Part shown: in pieces, positions 7,110-16,409 of the stretch
Layout: the number at the start of each line of letters is the position of its first letter
Numbering within the stretch: position 1 is the stretch's first letter
Assembly: GCA_902363535.1 (NCBI GenBank)
Contig: CABJAE010000001.1
Coordinates: forward strand, 110,758 to 174,757
Length of the DNA stretch: 64,000 bases
Reading direction: 5' to 3'
Origin: Peptoniphilaceae bacterium
GTDB lineage: Bacteria > Bacillota > Clostridia > Tissierellales > Peptoniphilaceae
Position numbers and translations under genes: made by a program
Notes under the pieces: model-generated
What the model saw: only the letters and a program-made list of their open reading frames with translations
The model's database searches: none
Told to the model about the DNA's origin: nothing

Positions 7110-8831
7110 TCACGCACTCATATCATATAATTTTTTGTAATATCCATTTTTCTCTAATAATTTTTCATGCGTACCTTGTTCAACAATTCTCCCCTTATCA
7201 AAGACTAAAATATTATCGCAATCTTTGATTGTATTTAATTTATGAGCGATTACTATAACTGTTTTGTCTTTGGTTATATTGCTAATTGCTTTCTGTATTA
7301 GGTTTTCATTTTGAATATCTAATGCTGAAGTAACCTCATCAAGCAAAACAATTGGGGCGTCCTTAATAATTGCTCTTGCTATTGATATTCTTTGTTTTTC
7401 ACCACCCGATAGCAGCTTCCCGTTTTCACCGATTGTAGTCATATATCCATCAGGTAAATTTGATACAAAGCTATCGCAATTCGCTAATTTTGCAGCCTCT
7501 ATTACTTCATCATCCGTTGCGTTTTTATTTCCCAGTCGAATGTTATCCATGATTGTTCCATCAAACAGTAATACATCCTGAAAAACTACGGAATAATATT
7601 GCAATAAGGATTCATCATCTACCTTTGAAATATCAGTTCCCGCTAAAAGTACCTTGCCTGATCTTGCTTTATAAAATCCGGCGGCTAACTTCAATACAGT
7701 CGATTTACCGGAACCTGAAGAACCTACCAATGCTGTTTTTGAACCAGATTTTACTGTAAATGTAGCATTTTGAAGAACATCTTCATCCTCATATCCGAAA
7801 GTTACATTATCAAACTTAATGCTCATATCATCTTCTTTTGCATAAAATGGCTCAACATTGATATGCTCTTTTTTTATATCATCAATTCTTTTAACGAATA
7901 CATCTGTAGAGAAAATCTCTGTTAAAGAATTCATCAATGCGTGAATAGGATCATATATTAAACCAGCAGAAAACAAGAAAATAATGTATGTGAATAAATC
8001 AATTTCTCCATGCAACAGCAAATAAGCTCCTACCAAAATTACGGTTGCTATACCTAATTTAAGAATCATCTGTGCTGACGCTAAAATTGTTGCAGAAAAC
8101 AATTCAGATTCTCTCTGTTTCTTTTCAAACGCATCCAACTGAATTTTTATAGATGTTTTCTGTTTTTCTTCCAAAGAAAACGACTTTATCTCCTTAATCA
8201 TTTCAAGTGTTGTTTGTATTTGATCAGACGATGCCAGCTTTTCACTTTTAAACTTTTCATTGTATCTCTTTTGAAGTTTTCTGGATAATAGAACTACTGC
8301 AAAAGCAATCGGTATTACCCAAAATAATGACATTGCCATTTTAAAGTTAAATATTAACATCGACAGAAAAATCACTATTGTGGACAACAATGTTCCATAA
8401 CACTGAGGAATAACATGAGCCAAAGCATGTTCAATCCCCGATGTATCTGTCATTACTACGGTAGTAAGATCAGAAACATCTCTTTTTGCAAAAAATTCTA
8501 ATGGAAGTTTTCTTAGAAATTCTGAAATACTAACTCTTCGATTTGCACTTTCTTGATAAATATCAATAAAGTTTTTTGTGTATTCTACATACGATAGCAA
8601 AATCATAAGTAAAATTACTATCGCAGATACCCCTAAATACATTACAATAGGCAATTCGGCACTATGATTTTTATTTGTAATGATTGAATACATTTGCAAT
8701 AATACATAAGCACATATTCCAACAGGCAGCATTTTAGAAATATTGGATAATGCGTTAAATAGTATACCTTTTTTAATCAGCATTGCTTCAGCATCAGACA
8801 AAGAGTATTTTTCTTGTATTTTATCGAACAT
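7110..8831 (-). CDS. ABC half-transporter (exporter fold), cassette 1 subunit 2
   Basis: Fused membrane and ATPase protein of about 573 residues. The start at 8831 is preferred: GGAGG lies 8 bases upstream and it falls one base after the previous stop. The upstream Met at 8900 lies inside the preceding gene. An N-terminal six-helix domain is followed by an ATPase with GSSGSGKST, LSGGEKQR and LLDEVTSALD. It pairs with the upstream half-transporter (8833-10572), giving a heterodimer. Exporter-fold pairs next to ECF genes resemble YbtPQ or SiaDE, which act in metallophore or haem handling. A multidrug exporter is the alternative. Confidence 0.85.
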   Translation of the reverse strand: MFDKIQEKYSLSDAEAMLIKKGILFNALSNISKMLPVGICAYVLLQMYSIITNKNHSAELPIVMYLGVSAIVILLMILLSYVEYTKNFIDIYQESANRRVSISEFLRKLPLEFFAKRDVSDLTTVVMTDTSGIEHALAHVIPQCYGTLLSTIVIFLSMLIFNFKMAMSLFWVIPIAFAVVLLSRKLQKRYNEKFKSEKLASSDQIQTTLEMIKEIKSFSLEEKQKTSIKIQLDAFEKKQRESELFSATILASAQMILKLGIATVILVGAYLLLHGEIDLFTYIIFLFSAGLIYDPIHALMNSLTEIFSTDVFVKRIDDIKKEHINVEPFYAKEDDMSIKFDNVTFGYEDEDVLQNATFTVKSGSKTALVGSSGSGKSTVLKLAAGFYKARSGKVLLAGTDISKVDDESLLQYYSVVFQDVLLFDGTIMDNIRLGNKNATDDEVIEAAKLANCDSFVSNLPDGYMTTIGENGKLLSGGEKQRISIARAIIKDAPIVLLDEVTSALDIQNENLIQKAISNITKDKTVIVIAHKLNTIKDCDNILVFDKGRIVEQGTHEKLLEKNGYYKKLYDMSA

Positions 8832-8832
8832 T

Positions 8833-10572
8833 TTATAGCCTCCAATCTGAAGCACTCTGATATTGTTTCCACATATTTGCGTATGCTCCATTGTTTTCAA
8901 CTAAATCATTATGAGTACCTTGCTCAACGATTTTCCCTTTTTCCATAACAATTATTTTGTCAGCATCAATTACAGTATTTAACCTATGAGCTACCAAAAT
9001 TACTGTTTTATTCTTTGAAATTTCCGTAATCGCTTTATTGATATAAAATTCGTTTTCAGCATCACAACCTGATGTTGCTTCATCAAAAACAATAATTGGA
9101 GAATCTTTAACAAAAGCTCTTGCCAGCGCAATTCTCTGTCTTTCTCCACCAGAAAGGAAAATACCTTTACTACCATAAATACTATTTATACCGTTCGGAA
9201 GTTTATCAATAATACTTTGACACTGTGCAATTTTTATAGCTTCATCAATTTTTTCTAACGGTACATCAGGATTGCCTACTCGTATATTTTCAAGTAATGT
9301 TCCATTAAATAGTTTGCTGTCTTGGAAAACAAAGGAAATGTTTTTCATAAGTTCACTATTTCTTATTTCATTTATATTCTTGCTACCAATCGTTATCGTT
9401 CCTGAGTTAGCCTTAAAAAATTTCCCTATTAAAGAAAGAATGGTACTTTTTCCAGAGCCTGATAAACCAACAAAAGCAACCTTTTGATTTTTTGAAATTT
9501 CAAACGATACATGCTCTATAACATTTTTTTCTTGCTCAGGATATGAAAAACAAACATCCGAAAAAACAATTTCTGTATTTTCAGGAAATTCATCACTACC
9601 ATTTTCTATATATGAATCATCACAGATAATTGTTTCAATTCTATTTAAAGCTTCCTTTGCTTGAATTAAGTTCTCTCCAGTCATCATCAGCCTCATCATT
9701 GTTGTAGAAATTAAAGGGCTAAGTAATATGAAAAAAATCAAATCCAAAAATACTGCGATTGGATCGCTTGCTGAATTAAATAAAACTACAGCTACAGCTA
9801 TCAAAAACACAAAAAAACTATTTAACATAACCCCGAAAATAGTTTTAGGCATACGACAAGCTTTTGCGTAGCCTGTCACCAAATCTCTATAACTCATAAT
9901 CGTATTATGAAATTTTTTGAAGCTAAATACAGTTTGCTGAAATACTTTGATAATCGGTATACCACGAACATACTCAACAGCTTCTTTGTTCATCTGCTCT
10001 TGCAATGTCATGATTTTACCCATCATAAATTTATTTTCTCCGCCCATCATCATCTTTATACATATCACAGAAATGATTAACGGGATAAAGCAAGCAGCAC
10101 CTAATCTCCAATCAAAAAAGAAAAAACTAATTACAATGATAAGTGGCATAATTGCAGTCGCCGCAAAATCCGGTAATTTATGTGCTAAAAAATCTTCTGT
10201 TAAAATGGTGTTTTCATCAATAATTTTTCTAATCTCACCTGTAGACCTCATTTCAAAAAAGCCTAATGGCATATCTATCACTTTATTAATTGCTTGTGAT
10301 TTCAAATTTTTAGCAACTCTAAAAGCAGATATATGGGCTAAAGACAATGCCACAAAATACAAAGCAATGCCTAAAACAGATGAAATCACAGCGATTTCTC
10401 CATAATGCATAATACTTTTCGTACTTAAGTTTTCGACATATAATCTTATAATTTGATAGATACAAACTAACGGAACAATTGAAATTGCAGCACTCAAAAT
10501 GGATAGTACACACGACAAAACAGTTAGATATTTGTACTTGCCGGAATACTTTAATAATCCGCTATTAATCAT
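8833..10572 (-). CDS. ABC half-transporter (exporter fold), cassette 1 subunit 1
   Basis: Partner of the gene just downstream; 579 residues with a six-helix membrane domain (about 1-310) and an ATPase domain with GLSGSGKST, the Q-loop FVFQDSKLF, LSGGERQR, VFDEATSGCD and the switch His in VAHRLNT. The catalytic Glu is present, so both sites of the heterodimer look competent. It overlaps the end of the EcfAA' gene by 8 bp, tying the two transport modules into one transcript. It resembles the cassette 2 protein encoded at 22414-24147 in size and C-terminal ending. Confidence 0.85.
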   Translation of the reverse strand: MINSGLLKYSGKYKYLTVLSCVLSILSAAISIVPLVCIYQIIRLYVENLSTKSIMHYGEIAVISSVLGIALYFVALSLAHISAFRVAKNLKSQAINKVIDMPLGFFEMRSTGEIRKIIDENTILTEDFLAHKLPDFAATAIMPLIIVISFFFFDWRLGAACFIPLIISVICIKMMMGGENKFMMGKIMTLQEQMNKEAVEYVRGIPIIKVFQQTVFSFKKFHNTIMSYRDLVTGYAKACRMPKTIFGVMLNSFFVFLIAVAVVLFNSASDPIAVFLDLIFFILLSPLISTTMMRLMMTGENLIQAKEALNRIETIICDDSYIENGSDEFPENTEIVFSDVCFSYPEQEKNVIEHVSFEISKNQKVAFVGLSGSGKSTILSLIGKFFKANSGTITIGSKNINEIRNSELMKNISFVFQDSKLFNGTLLENIRVGNPDVPLEKIDEAIKIAQCQSIIDKLPNGINSIYGSKGIFLSGGERQRIALARAFVKDSPIIVFDEATSGCDAENEFYINKAITEISKNKTVILVAHRLNTVIDADKIIVMEKGKIVEQGTHNDLVENNGAYANMWKQYQSASDWRL

Positions 10573-12034
10573 AGTTCTTCACCTCACCTTTTAATATTTC
10601 CAATATTTTTTCTTTATCATTCTCCGCAGAAAACTCTTTAAATGATTGCCCGTCTAAATATAATACTTTGTTGCAAGAAGTCATTAGAAACTCATAATCA
10701 TGTGAAATGATAAGTATGATTTTCTGTTTTTCTTGAAGTTCTTTCATTCTTTCAGAAATAATTCTCATATTATTTCCATCTAATCCACTTGTTGGCTCAT
10801 CAAACAAAAATACATCTCTTTTTAAAAGTTCTGCTGCTGCAATAGTCAATCTCTGTTTCTGACCTCCTGACAAAATTTGAGGATGTAAATCTTTAACAGT
10901 TTCCAAATGGAACTGATGCAAGATGAAATCGATATCTGCCTTTGAATCATTTAATTTCAACTCATCTTCGAGAGAAACCTCAAATAAATTACTATCAGGA
11001 TTGTTTGACAGATAGTATATTCTTCTCTTTCTTTTTGTTTTCTTTATTTTTTCGCCATTTATCAATAAATTGCCTTTCTGTTCTTTCAATAATCCACTTA
11101 AGATTTTAAATAATGTGCTTTTACCTACACCGTTATCTCCCATGATTCCATACACATTTCCACTCTTAAATGAATAACTTAACTCACTTATGATCTTCTC
11201 ATTCTTGTATGAAAAGCATATTTTATCTAACTCCATCGAATTTACTTCTTTTATTTTCTTTGTTTTTGGTACAACGCATTCTAAAGAATATGATCTTAAC
11301 CCCGCTGTTCTAAAAAAGTCATTACAACATGAAAGATTACAACATGAAAGAAGTTCTTTTTCTGAAAATGAGTTTCTAATCTCGCCATTTTCAAGATAGT
11401 AATATTTATCAACAAGATCTTTCAAATAATAAATTCTGTGTTCGGAAATCACCATCGTTTTCCCTTGTGTTTTCAATGACAGCATCAGTTTTCTTAAAGC
11501 TTCTACACTTTTCATATCAAGATTGGCTGACGGCTCATCAAAAACATAAATTGGTGGATCAAGAGCATTGATGGAAGCAATTGCGATTTTTTGTCTTTCT
11601 CCACTTGAAAGATGAAATAAGCTCTTATCAATTAAATTTTCTCCATTGATTGAGGAAAGTGCTTCTCTAATTCTTCTCGAAATTTTTTCTCGGTCTACAC
11701 CATAATTTTCCAATCCAAATGCAATTTCATCTTCTACATTTTCCGTAAAAAATTGACTTTTAGGATTTTGAAAAATTGAACCCACTCTTCTTCCTATTTC
11801 ATACAATTCTTTTTCACATGGATTTATTCCATCTATTGTAATGTTTCCATTTAGCTTTCCGCCATAAAACTTATACGCAAGTCCATTGATAATTCTTGTC
11901 AGCGTCGTCTTTCCACATCCGCTGGCTCCAATAAAGGCTACAACTTCTCCCTTTTTAATTTCTAAGTTGATATTTTCAATAATATTTCGGGAGTCCTGAT
12001 TATATGAAAAGCTCACATTTTCAAATTTAATCAT
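10565..12034 (-). CDS. ECF transporter double ATPase EcfAA', cassette 1
   Basis: Energising subunit of an energy-coupling-factor importer with both ATPases fused in one 489-residue chain. The first half has GASGCGKTT, the Q-loop SIFQNPKSQFF, LSSGERQK and VFDEPSANLD. The second half has GDNGVGKST, LSGGQKQR and LFDEPTSGLD. It starts at an ATG overlapping the EcfT stop (4 bp) and runs into the ABC gene. Being a fused pair next to its own S and T genes makes it a dedicated (group I) ECF system. Confidence 0.9.
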   Translation of the reverse strand: MIKFENVSFSYNQDSRNIIENINLEIKKGEVVAFIGASGCGKTTLTRIINGLAYKFYGGKLNGNITIDGINPCEKELYEIGRRVGSIFQNPKSQFFTENVEDEIAFGLENYGVDREKISRRIREALSSINGENLIDKSLFHLSSGERQKIAIASINALDPPIYVFDEPSANLDMKSVEALRKLMLSLKTQGKTMVISEHRIYYLKDLVDKYYYLENGEIRNSFSEKELLSCCNLSCCNDFFRTAGLRSYSLECVVPKTKKIKEVNSMELDKICFSYKNEKIISELSYSFKSGNVYGIMGDNGVGKSTLFKILSGLLKEQKGNLLINGEKIKKTKRKRRIYYLSNNPDSNLFEVSLEDELKLNDSKADIDFILHQFHLETVKDLHPQILSGGQKQRLTIAAAELLKRDVFLFDEPTSGLDGNNMRIISERMKELQEKQKIILIISHDYEFLMTSCNKVLYLDGQSFKEFSAENDKEKILEILKGEVKNYD

Positions 12035-12705
12035 TTCATCATTACTCCTTCCATAAAGTACAGACCCACTGTTAACAGAACGGTCAATATGATTACAAGA
12101 AAATCAAATTTTCTAAATTTTATTTCCCTCCTTGATGTATGTTTTCCATTGGCAGAGATTCCTCTTACTTCAGATGCCGCAGCCAATTCCTCAGCAATTT
12201 TAGAAGAAGAGAACATCATAGGTACAAATAAATACTCCATTGTAATAAGCGGCTTTCTAAAAGAAATTAAGCCTCTTAATTTTAATGAATCAATGATCTC
12301 TGAAAATTCACTTCTTACTACAGGAAAAAATCTCATCATAAAAATAAGTGGTAACGCTATATTCCTATGTACTTTCATTTTCTTCATCACAGCCATCAAT
12401 TCACCCGGAGGTGTTTTTATAATCGGTATTACAGATAAAATAATAACCAATGTCCTGATAACTATAAAAAGAAACATTTCAGGAAGCATAACGCCAAATC
12501 CGTTTCCTTTTGAAATCAATCTCATAATGCTAATGATTGTTATCGCAAGCACAATTTTTACGGTAGATTTGCTATATCCTAGTGCAGCAACATATAGTAA
12601 TAGGATGACGGTCAGCAAAAAAAATACAGTATCTTTGGACAATACCGAAGCCAAAAATACTGTACTAAAAAATACCGCAACTTTGGAGCGCAAGTCCAAA
12701 TGCAT
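12031..12705 (-). CDS. ECF transporter transmembrane subunit EcfT, cassette 1
   Basis: Scaffold membrane protein linking the S component to the ATPases. The 224 residues hold five or so hydrophobic segments and the Ala-x-x-x-Arg-Gly coupling motif, here AAASEVRGIS. A short hydrophobic segment closes the C-terminus. It overlaps the S-component stop by one base (TAATG), an arrangement repeated exactly in cassette 2. Confidence 0.85.
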   Translation of the reverse strand: MHLDLRSKVAVFFSTVFLASVLSKDTVFFLLTVILLLYVAALGYSKSTVKIVLAITIISIMRLISKGNGFGVMLPEMFLFIVIRTLVIILSVIPIIKTPPGELMAVMKKMKVHRNIALPLIFMMRFFPVVRSEFSEIIDSLKLRGLISFRKPLITMEYLFVPMMFSSSKIAEELAAASEVRGISANGKHTSRREIKFRKFDFLVIILTVLLTVGLYFMEGVMMK

Positions 12706-13298
12706 TACTTTATGATACCTGTTTTTCTAAAGTGCTTTTCTGTCATTTTATTCCCTAAATAGCATCCAATTGCAGCCGCCACCACAGTTAGTGCTAAAGA
12801 AATAATGACCCATTTTGCATCTGTATAGTATTGTGTTTGAACTTGAACTTGTTCTGGAGACACTCCTGTTTTAAGAAACGCATCTTTAAAGAACCATATT
12901 TCACTCATTCCATGAGCAGCTCTTGTAAGAGATGTAATAATCCAAGCAATCGTAATTCTTTTTATATTTCTATAACTATCAGTGCCTATCATAGATAATT
13001 CTGCGATGATACCGCCACCTACGAACCATGGAATCATAAACGGTCCCATAAACACAGTTGCCAAAACTGCTTGTAAGATATTATAAATTAGAGCAACTCC
13101 GGGCTTTCCAACTTTCATCGCCATATAAACGAAAAATGGTCCCAAAATTAACGCTGTAAATACCGCATTAAGAATCATGTTAAAAAATAAAGATGCTCCT
13201 GTGATCATCGAAAAAGCGATAAAGACCACAATCATAATTGCAGAAAAGATTCCTATAGTAGCCAGGTCTTTGACTGATAATTTTTTTGTACTTTCCAT
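12705..13298 (-). CDS. ECF substrate-binding (S) component, TIGR02185/MptD-like, cassette 1
   Basis: A 197-residue membrane protein with six hydrophobic segments, beginning KLSVKDLATIGIFSAIMIVVF. The pattern -DL-x-x-x-GIF/YSAI and the context match the Trep_Strep (TIGR02185, also called MptD-like) family of predicted S components. The substrate is not shown by sequence. The matching S component in streptococcal sia operons has been reported, as I recall, to serve haem uptake. An upstream GGAGG supports the start. Confidence 0.8.
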   Translation of the reverse strand: MESTKKLSVKDLATIGIFSAIMIVVFIAFSMITGASLFFNMILNAVFTALILGPFFVYMAMKVGKPGVALIYNILQAVLATVFMGPFMIPWFVGGGIIAELSMIGTDSYRNIKRITIAWIITSLTRAAHGMSEIWFFKDAFLKTGVSPEQVQVQTQYYTDAKWVIISLALTVVAAAIGCYLGNKMTEKHFRKTGIIK

Positions 13299-13332
13299 AA
13301 ATGTTCCTCCTTTTCTATAAAGCTACACTTAT

Positions 13333-13348
13333 GTTAGCACCATCTAAC
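13333..13348. promoter_or_regulatory. Palindrome GTTAG-6-CTAAC before the cassette 1 S gene
   Basis: A perfect 5-bp inverted repeat with a 6-bp spacer lies in the 67-bp gap between the AraC-type regulator gene and the S-component gene. A TAACAT that could act as a -10 begins inside its distal arm. It is a candidate binding site for the operon's own regulator or for a metal-dependent repressor. Confidence 0.35.
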
Positions 13349-13365
13349 CAAAAAATCTTGCTCAA

Positions 13366-14343
13366 TCAGACCGAACGTGCTGTTTTAGATATTCTTTTAT
13401 ATTCAGAAGGTGTGAGGTTATATTTCTTCTTAAATGCATTAGAGAATTTAGAATGATCAGTATAACCCACATTAAGAGCAATTTCAGAAATAGAAAGGGA
13501 AGATTGTCGTAATAGATTTGCTGCAACTGCCAATCGCTTCTTTATTATCGTATCATTAACTGTTTCACCAAAAACATTTTTATAGCAGTTTTTCATTGTT
13601 GTGATTTTTATATTAAACTTTTCAGACAATTTTTCATAAGTTATTGTTTCACTATAATTTTGTGATACATATTCGTTGATCTTTTTTGCAATCTCAATAT
13701 TACTTTTACCAAAATATTGCCTACTACAATACGGAGCATTATTTTTTACTGTTGTAAGATACAAGAATAATTCTTGAAATTTTACTTTCAAATATCCAAT
13801 CACAATATAATCAGGAACTTTATATATTTCAGCAAAAATATGTTCTATCTCTGATGTGGCATGTTGTATAAAAAGGTTATTATTACTACAAAGTTCTTTT
13901 AAAATATCTTCGTAGCTAATTTCAAACATTTTTTCTAATAGTTTTAATTCTTCATCAAATTCTGATGGGGTTATGCAAAAGGTTACCCCATGATAATGAC
14001 TTATAGGAAAAAATGATTCTTTAGCATTATTGCTCATTAAGTTAATCGCAAAATCTCCAGCCTCCATATAAGTAGCTGTTCCATCTCTCAATACACACTC
14101 AAATCTTCCTTCTCTGCAATGATTGATTTCATATCGCATGTCGTTAAATGATGTTTCAGATGCATTACTTATTATTTTTGATGTGTGTATGTCATTATAA
14201 AACACTCTAACTCCCTTAAAAACTTCATATTCTGTAATTATGTATTTTTCATTTTCCAAGTTACAGTATTGATGAATCCTGCCCTTTGAATTCTCAATTA
14301 TTTTTTTCTTATTTCTTCCATAAAGATGGCTCATATAATCCAT
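13366..14343 (-). CDS. AraC-family transcriptional regulator, cassette 1
   Basis: 325 residues. The C-terminal third holds the two-helix-turn-helix AraC domain (INEYVSQNYSETITYEKLSEKF; then LSISEIALNVGYTDHSKFSNAFKKK). The N-terminal two thirds is an unassigned ligand or sensing region without a cupin signature I can point to. It lies between the XRE gene and the transporter genes on the same strand, so it is the natural activator of cassette 1. AraC proteins controlling siderophore systems (YbtA type) often sit beside YbtPQ-like transporters, which fits but does not prove the role. Confidence 0.85.
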   Translation of the reverse strand: MDYMSHLYGRNKKKIIENSKGRIHQYCNLENEKYIITEYEVFKGVRVFYNDIHTSKIISNASETSFNDMRYEINHCREGRFECVLRDGTATYMEAGDFAINLMSNNAKESFFPISHYHGVTFCITPSEFDEELKLLEKMFEISYEDILKELCSNNNLFIQHATSEIEHIFAEIYKVPDYIVIGYLKVKFQELFLYLTTVKNNAPYCSRQYFGKSNIEIAKKINEYVSQNYSETITYEKLSEKFNIKITTMKNCYKNVFGETVNDTIIKKRLAVAANLLRQSSLSISEIALNVGYTDHSKFSNAFKKKYNLTPSEYKRISKTARSV

Positions 14344-14348
14344 ATTAT

Positions 14349-14576
14349 TTACCTTAAAACCTCTTTCCTATCATTATCGTAATTTTCTTCAAGACAAAAT
14401 ATTTTTTCTATTGGACATCCAAATATTAAGCTACATTTGTAAGCAACCATTATAGAGGGATTAAATTGTCCCTTTTCTAATGAGATTATTGTTCTCGTCG
14501 AAACTCCAAGTTTAATTGATAACTCCTTTTGAGTCCAATTTTTACTTTCTCTTAATTCTTTAAGAATGTTTTTCAT
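14349..14576 (-). CDS. XRE-family helix-turn-helix repressor
   Basis: 75-residue protein, essentially a single helix-turn-helix domain: LRESKNWTQKELSIKLGVS, then TRTIISLEKGQFNPS. This compact Cro/YgzD-like type usually acts as a dimeric repressor. It is the first gene of cassette 1. A large palindrome covers its -10 region and GGAGGA precedes its ATG, so autoregulation is likely. Confidence 0.85.
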   Translation of the reverse strand: MKNILKELRESKNWTQKELSIKLGVSTRTIISLEKGQFNPSIMVAYKCSLIFGCPIEKIFCLEENYDNDRKEVLR

Positions 14577-14592
14577 AAATCCTCCTCACAAA

Positions 14593-14645
14593 ATGTGAAG
14601 TATACTTCGTATATGAAGTATACTTCACATATGTGAAAAAGTAAA
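14593..14645 (-). promoter_or_regulatory. Cassette 1 promoter with large palindromic operator
   Basis: Promoter on the minus strand: TTTACT (14645-14640), 17 bp, TATACT (14622-14617). The operator at 14593-14630 has two perfect 16-bp arms (ATGTGAAGTATACTTC and its complement) around a 6-bp spacer. Each arm holds the 12-bp palindrome GAAGTATACTTC, the two centres being 18 bp apart. A further palindrome TTCACATATGTGAA (14624-14637) overlaps the promoter spacer. Repressor binding here would block the XRE-AraC-transporter transcript. Confidence 0.75.
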
Positions 14646-14871
14646 TGTCATTTTCCACTACAACGATCCCTATATTTATGCTACAAAAAAAGAAATTTAA
14701 AATATGCTTAATACTTGATCTACAATCATTCTTTTGTAGCAAGCACAGTAAGTTTACGGACACTTACGAAAAAATTAATGAAGCAGCCCTCTGGGTAGAG
14801 TGACCCCATAAAGTTGGACTTAATCGAGTAAGCATTTCGCTTGCTCGATTTTGTTTTACATACTCTTCTTT

Positions 14872-15672
14872 TTATGCAGATTCCATGCGTTCACGGTACT
14901 CTTTTGGACTCATGCCTCCTAGCTTTTCTTTGATTCGGTCGTTGTTATAGTAGCGGATAAAGCGCTCGATAGATCGCACGAGTTCTTGCCGGCTTCGGTA
15001 GACGTAGCCATCGTAGATTTCTCTCTTCAGGACACTGAAGAAGTTTTCCATGGGTGCGTTGTCGTAGCAGTTGCCTTTTCTGGACATGCTTTGGAAGATG
15101 TGGTGTTCTTCCAGCATGGCTTGATAGGCGGTCATTTGATAGCCCCAGCCGCGATCGGAGTGGAAGGTGCGGCGGTAGGGGCAGCCGTTGGTCTGTTCGA
15201 TGGCTTCTTCTAAGCCTCGTAGCATGGTGACGCCGTTGGGTTGATCGGAGAGGACGTAGCTGATGATTTCCAGATTGTACATGTCCATGTACGGATCGAG
15301 GTAGAGTTTCTTTGTTTGAAGTTTTCCTGTTTGATCTTCGACGTAGTATTTGAATTCCGTGGTGTCGGTGGTAATTTTTTGGTAAGGAACGGAGGTGTTG
15401 AAGCGGCGGTTGATTCGATTCTTCTTGATTTTGCCGACGACGCCTTTGTACGAGTTGTACTTCTTGTATTTCCTGCCATAGGCATGGACTTGAAGGCCCA
15501 TGACCTGAACCAGTCGTTGAACTTTCTTTTTGTTGATCGCCCAACCCCGGTTCTTCAGCTCCAGATGGATCCTTCGGTAGCCGTAGTCTTTGTGTTCGCG
15601 TCGGATGGACAAGATTTCATCTTTCAAGGCTTGGTCTTTGTCTTCTTCGTTCCACTTTTTCTGCCAATACAT
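14872..15672 (-). CDS. IS3-family transposase OrfB (DDE domain)
   Basis: Catalytic half of an IS150-like transposase, 266 residues. It contains the HTH_21-like start (REHKDYGYRRIHLELK) and the rve catalytic core with the acidic triad in TTDTTEF, HSDRGWGYQ and DNAPMENFFSVLK. It ends with the NNDRIKEKLGGMSP box. The reading frame is open upstream of the Met at 15672 to the A6 slip site near 15811. The native product is therefore probably an OrfAB fusion made by frameshifting. Confidence 0.9.
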   Translation of the reverse strand: MYWQKKWNEEDKDQALKDEILSIRREHKDYGYRRIHLELKNRGWAINKKKVQRLVQVMGLQVHAYGRKYKKYNSYKGVVGKIKKNRINRRFNTSVPYQKITTDTTEFKYYVEDQTGKLQTKKLYLDPYMDMYNLEIISYVLSDQPNGVTMLRGLEEAIEQTNGCPYRRTFHSDRGWGYQMTAYQAMLEEHHIFQSMSRKGNCYDNAPMENFFSVLKREIYDGYVYRSRQELVRSIERFIRYYNNDRIKEKLGGMSPKEYRERMESA

Positions 15673-15713
15673 GAAAGTGGATTTTGGAAAGTTAATGGCG
15701 GCGAGGATCTCGG

Positions 15714-16298
15714 TTAGTTGGAATTGTTCTCGGAGTTTGGCGACGATCTTCGCCTTTTGTTCGTTGCTTCTTCCCTCTCCAAACTCCTTAATTGCTCCCA
15801 GAACATTTTTTGAATGGTAAGTTTCCGATTCTCAGCTTCTAATTCTTTGATGCGATTTTCCAATGCCTCCCGTGTGGAAGCATCAAGATCTTCACTCGAC
15901 TTTGAAGGATTTGGTGCTTGATTGCGGTCGTCTTTCTTCGTCACAGGTCTCCCTCGCTTGTGTGGTCGCAGACCCTCAATGCCCTCCTCTCGGTATTTCC
16001 TGCGCCAGTTAACAATCATGGATGGATTTGTTAAACCGAGTTCAAGGGCCAATTGTTGGTAGCTGCATTCGCTCGTTTCGTAGCGTGTGATGGCTTCTAA
16101 CTTAAACTCTACACTGTACGCACGTTTATTTCTAGAGCGCATTAACCCTTCATCGCCAAAATGTTTGTAATTGTTCACCCAGCGTCTGATCTGTGAATAA
16201 GCAATTTGATATTTATCCTCTAAAACGAGATAGCTTGACTTCCCGGACAAGTATTCTTCAACGATTTTCTTCTTCAATTCATAACTATATTTTGCCAT
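15714..16298 (-). CDS. IS3-family OrfA (helix-turn-helix protein)
   Basis: DNA-binding half of the IS150-like element, 194 residues. Two helix-turn-helix units are visible (KKKIVEEYLSGKSSYLVLEDKY and AITRYETSECSYQQLALELG), then a basic linker and a coiled coil (ALENRIKELEAENRKLT). A run of six A on the coding strand (+ strand T6 at 15806-15811) directly follows the coiled coil. A -1 slip there joins OrfA to the OrfB frame (NVLGAIKEFGEGRSNEQ). Confidence 0.88.
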   Translation of the reverse strand: MAKYSYELKKKIVEEYLSGKSSYLVLEDKYQIAYSQIRRWVNNYKHFGDEGLMRSRNKRAYSVEFKLEAITRYETSECSYQQLALELGLTNPSMIVNWRRKYREEGIEGLRPHKRGRPVTKKDDRNQAPNPSKSSEDLDASTREALENRIKELEAENRKLTIQKMFWEQLRSLEREEATNKRRRSSPNSENNSN

Positions 16299-16409
16299 TA
16301 AAAGACCCCCAAAGGTTGGATTTCTTGGTCCAACTTTTGGGGGTCAGTGCAATTCTCTGCCAAGTTTTATTAATTTTTGGGATTCTCCCAAACCCTATTT
16401 AAACACTTT

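Larger units (their letters stand above)
14797..16350 (-). mobile_element. IS3-family (IS150-like) insertion sequence, full-length copy
   Basis: The ends carry inverted TGACCCC..AAAGTTGGAC (14801) and TGACCCCCAAAAGTTGGACC (inverted, ending 16346). The exact tips may extend 4 bases further, to TAGAG and TGCA. Two genes, orfA and orfB, are in the IS3 order. No target duplication is evident at either estimate of the ends. A second, internally deleted copy is at 25911-26599. Confidence 0.85.

Noticed and set aside
14797..16350. Target-site duplication for the full IS3 copy
   Set aside because: Bases outside either estimate of the ends do not match on the two sides; not claimed.
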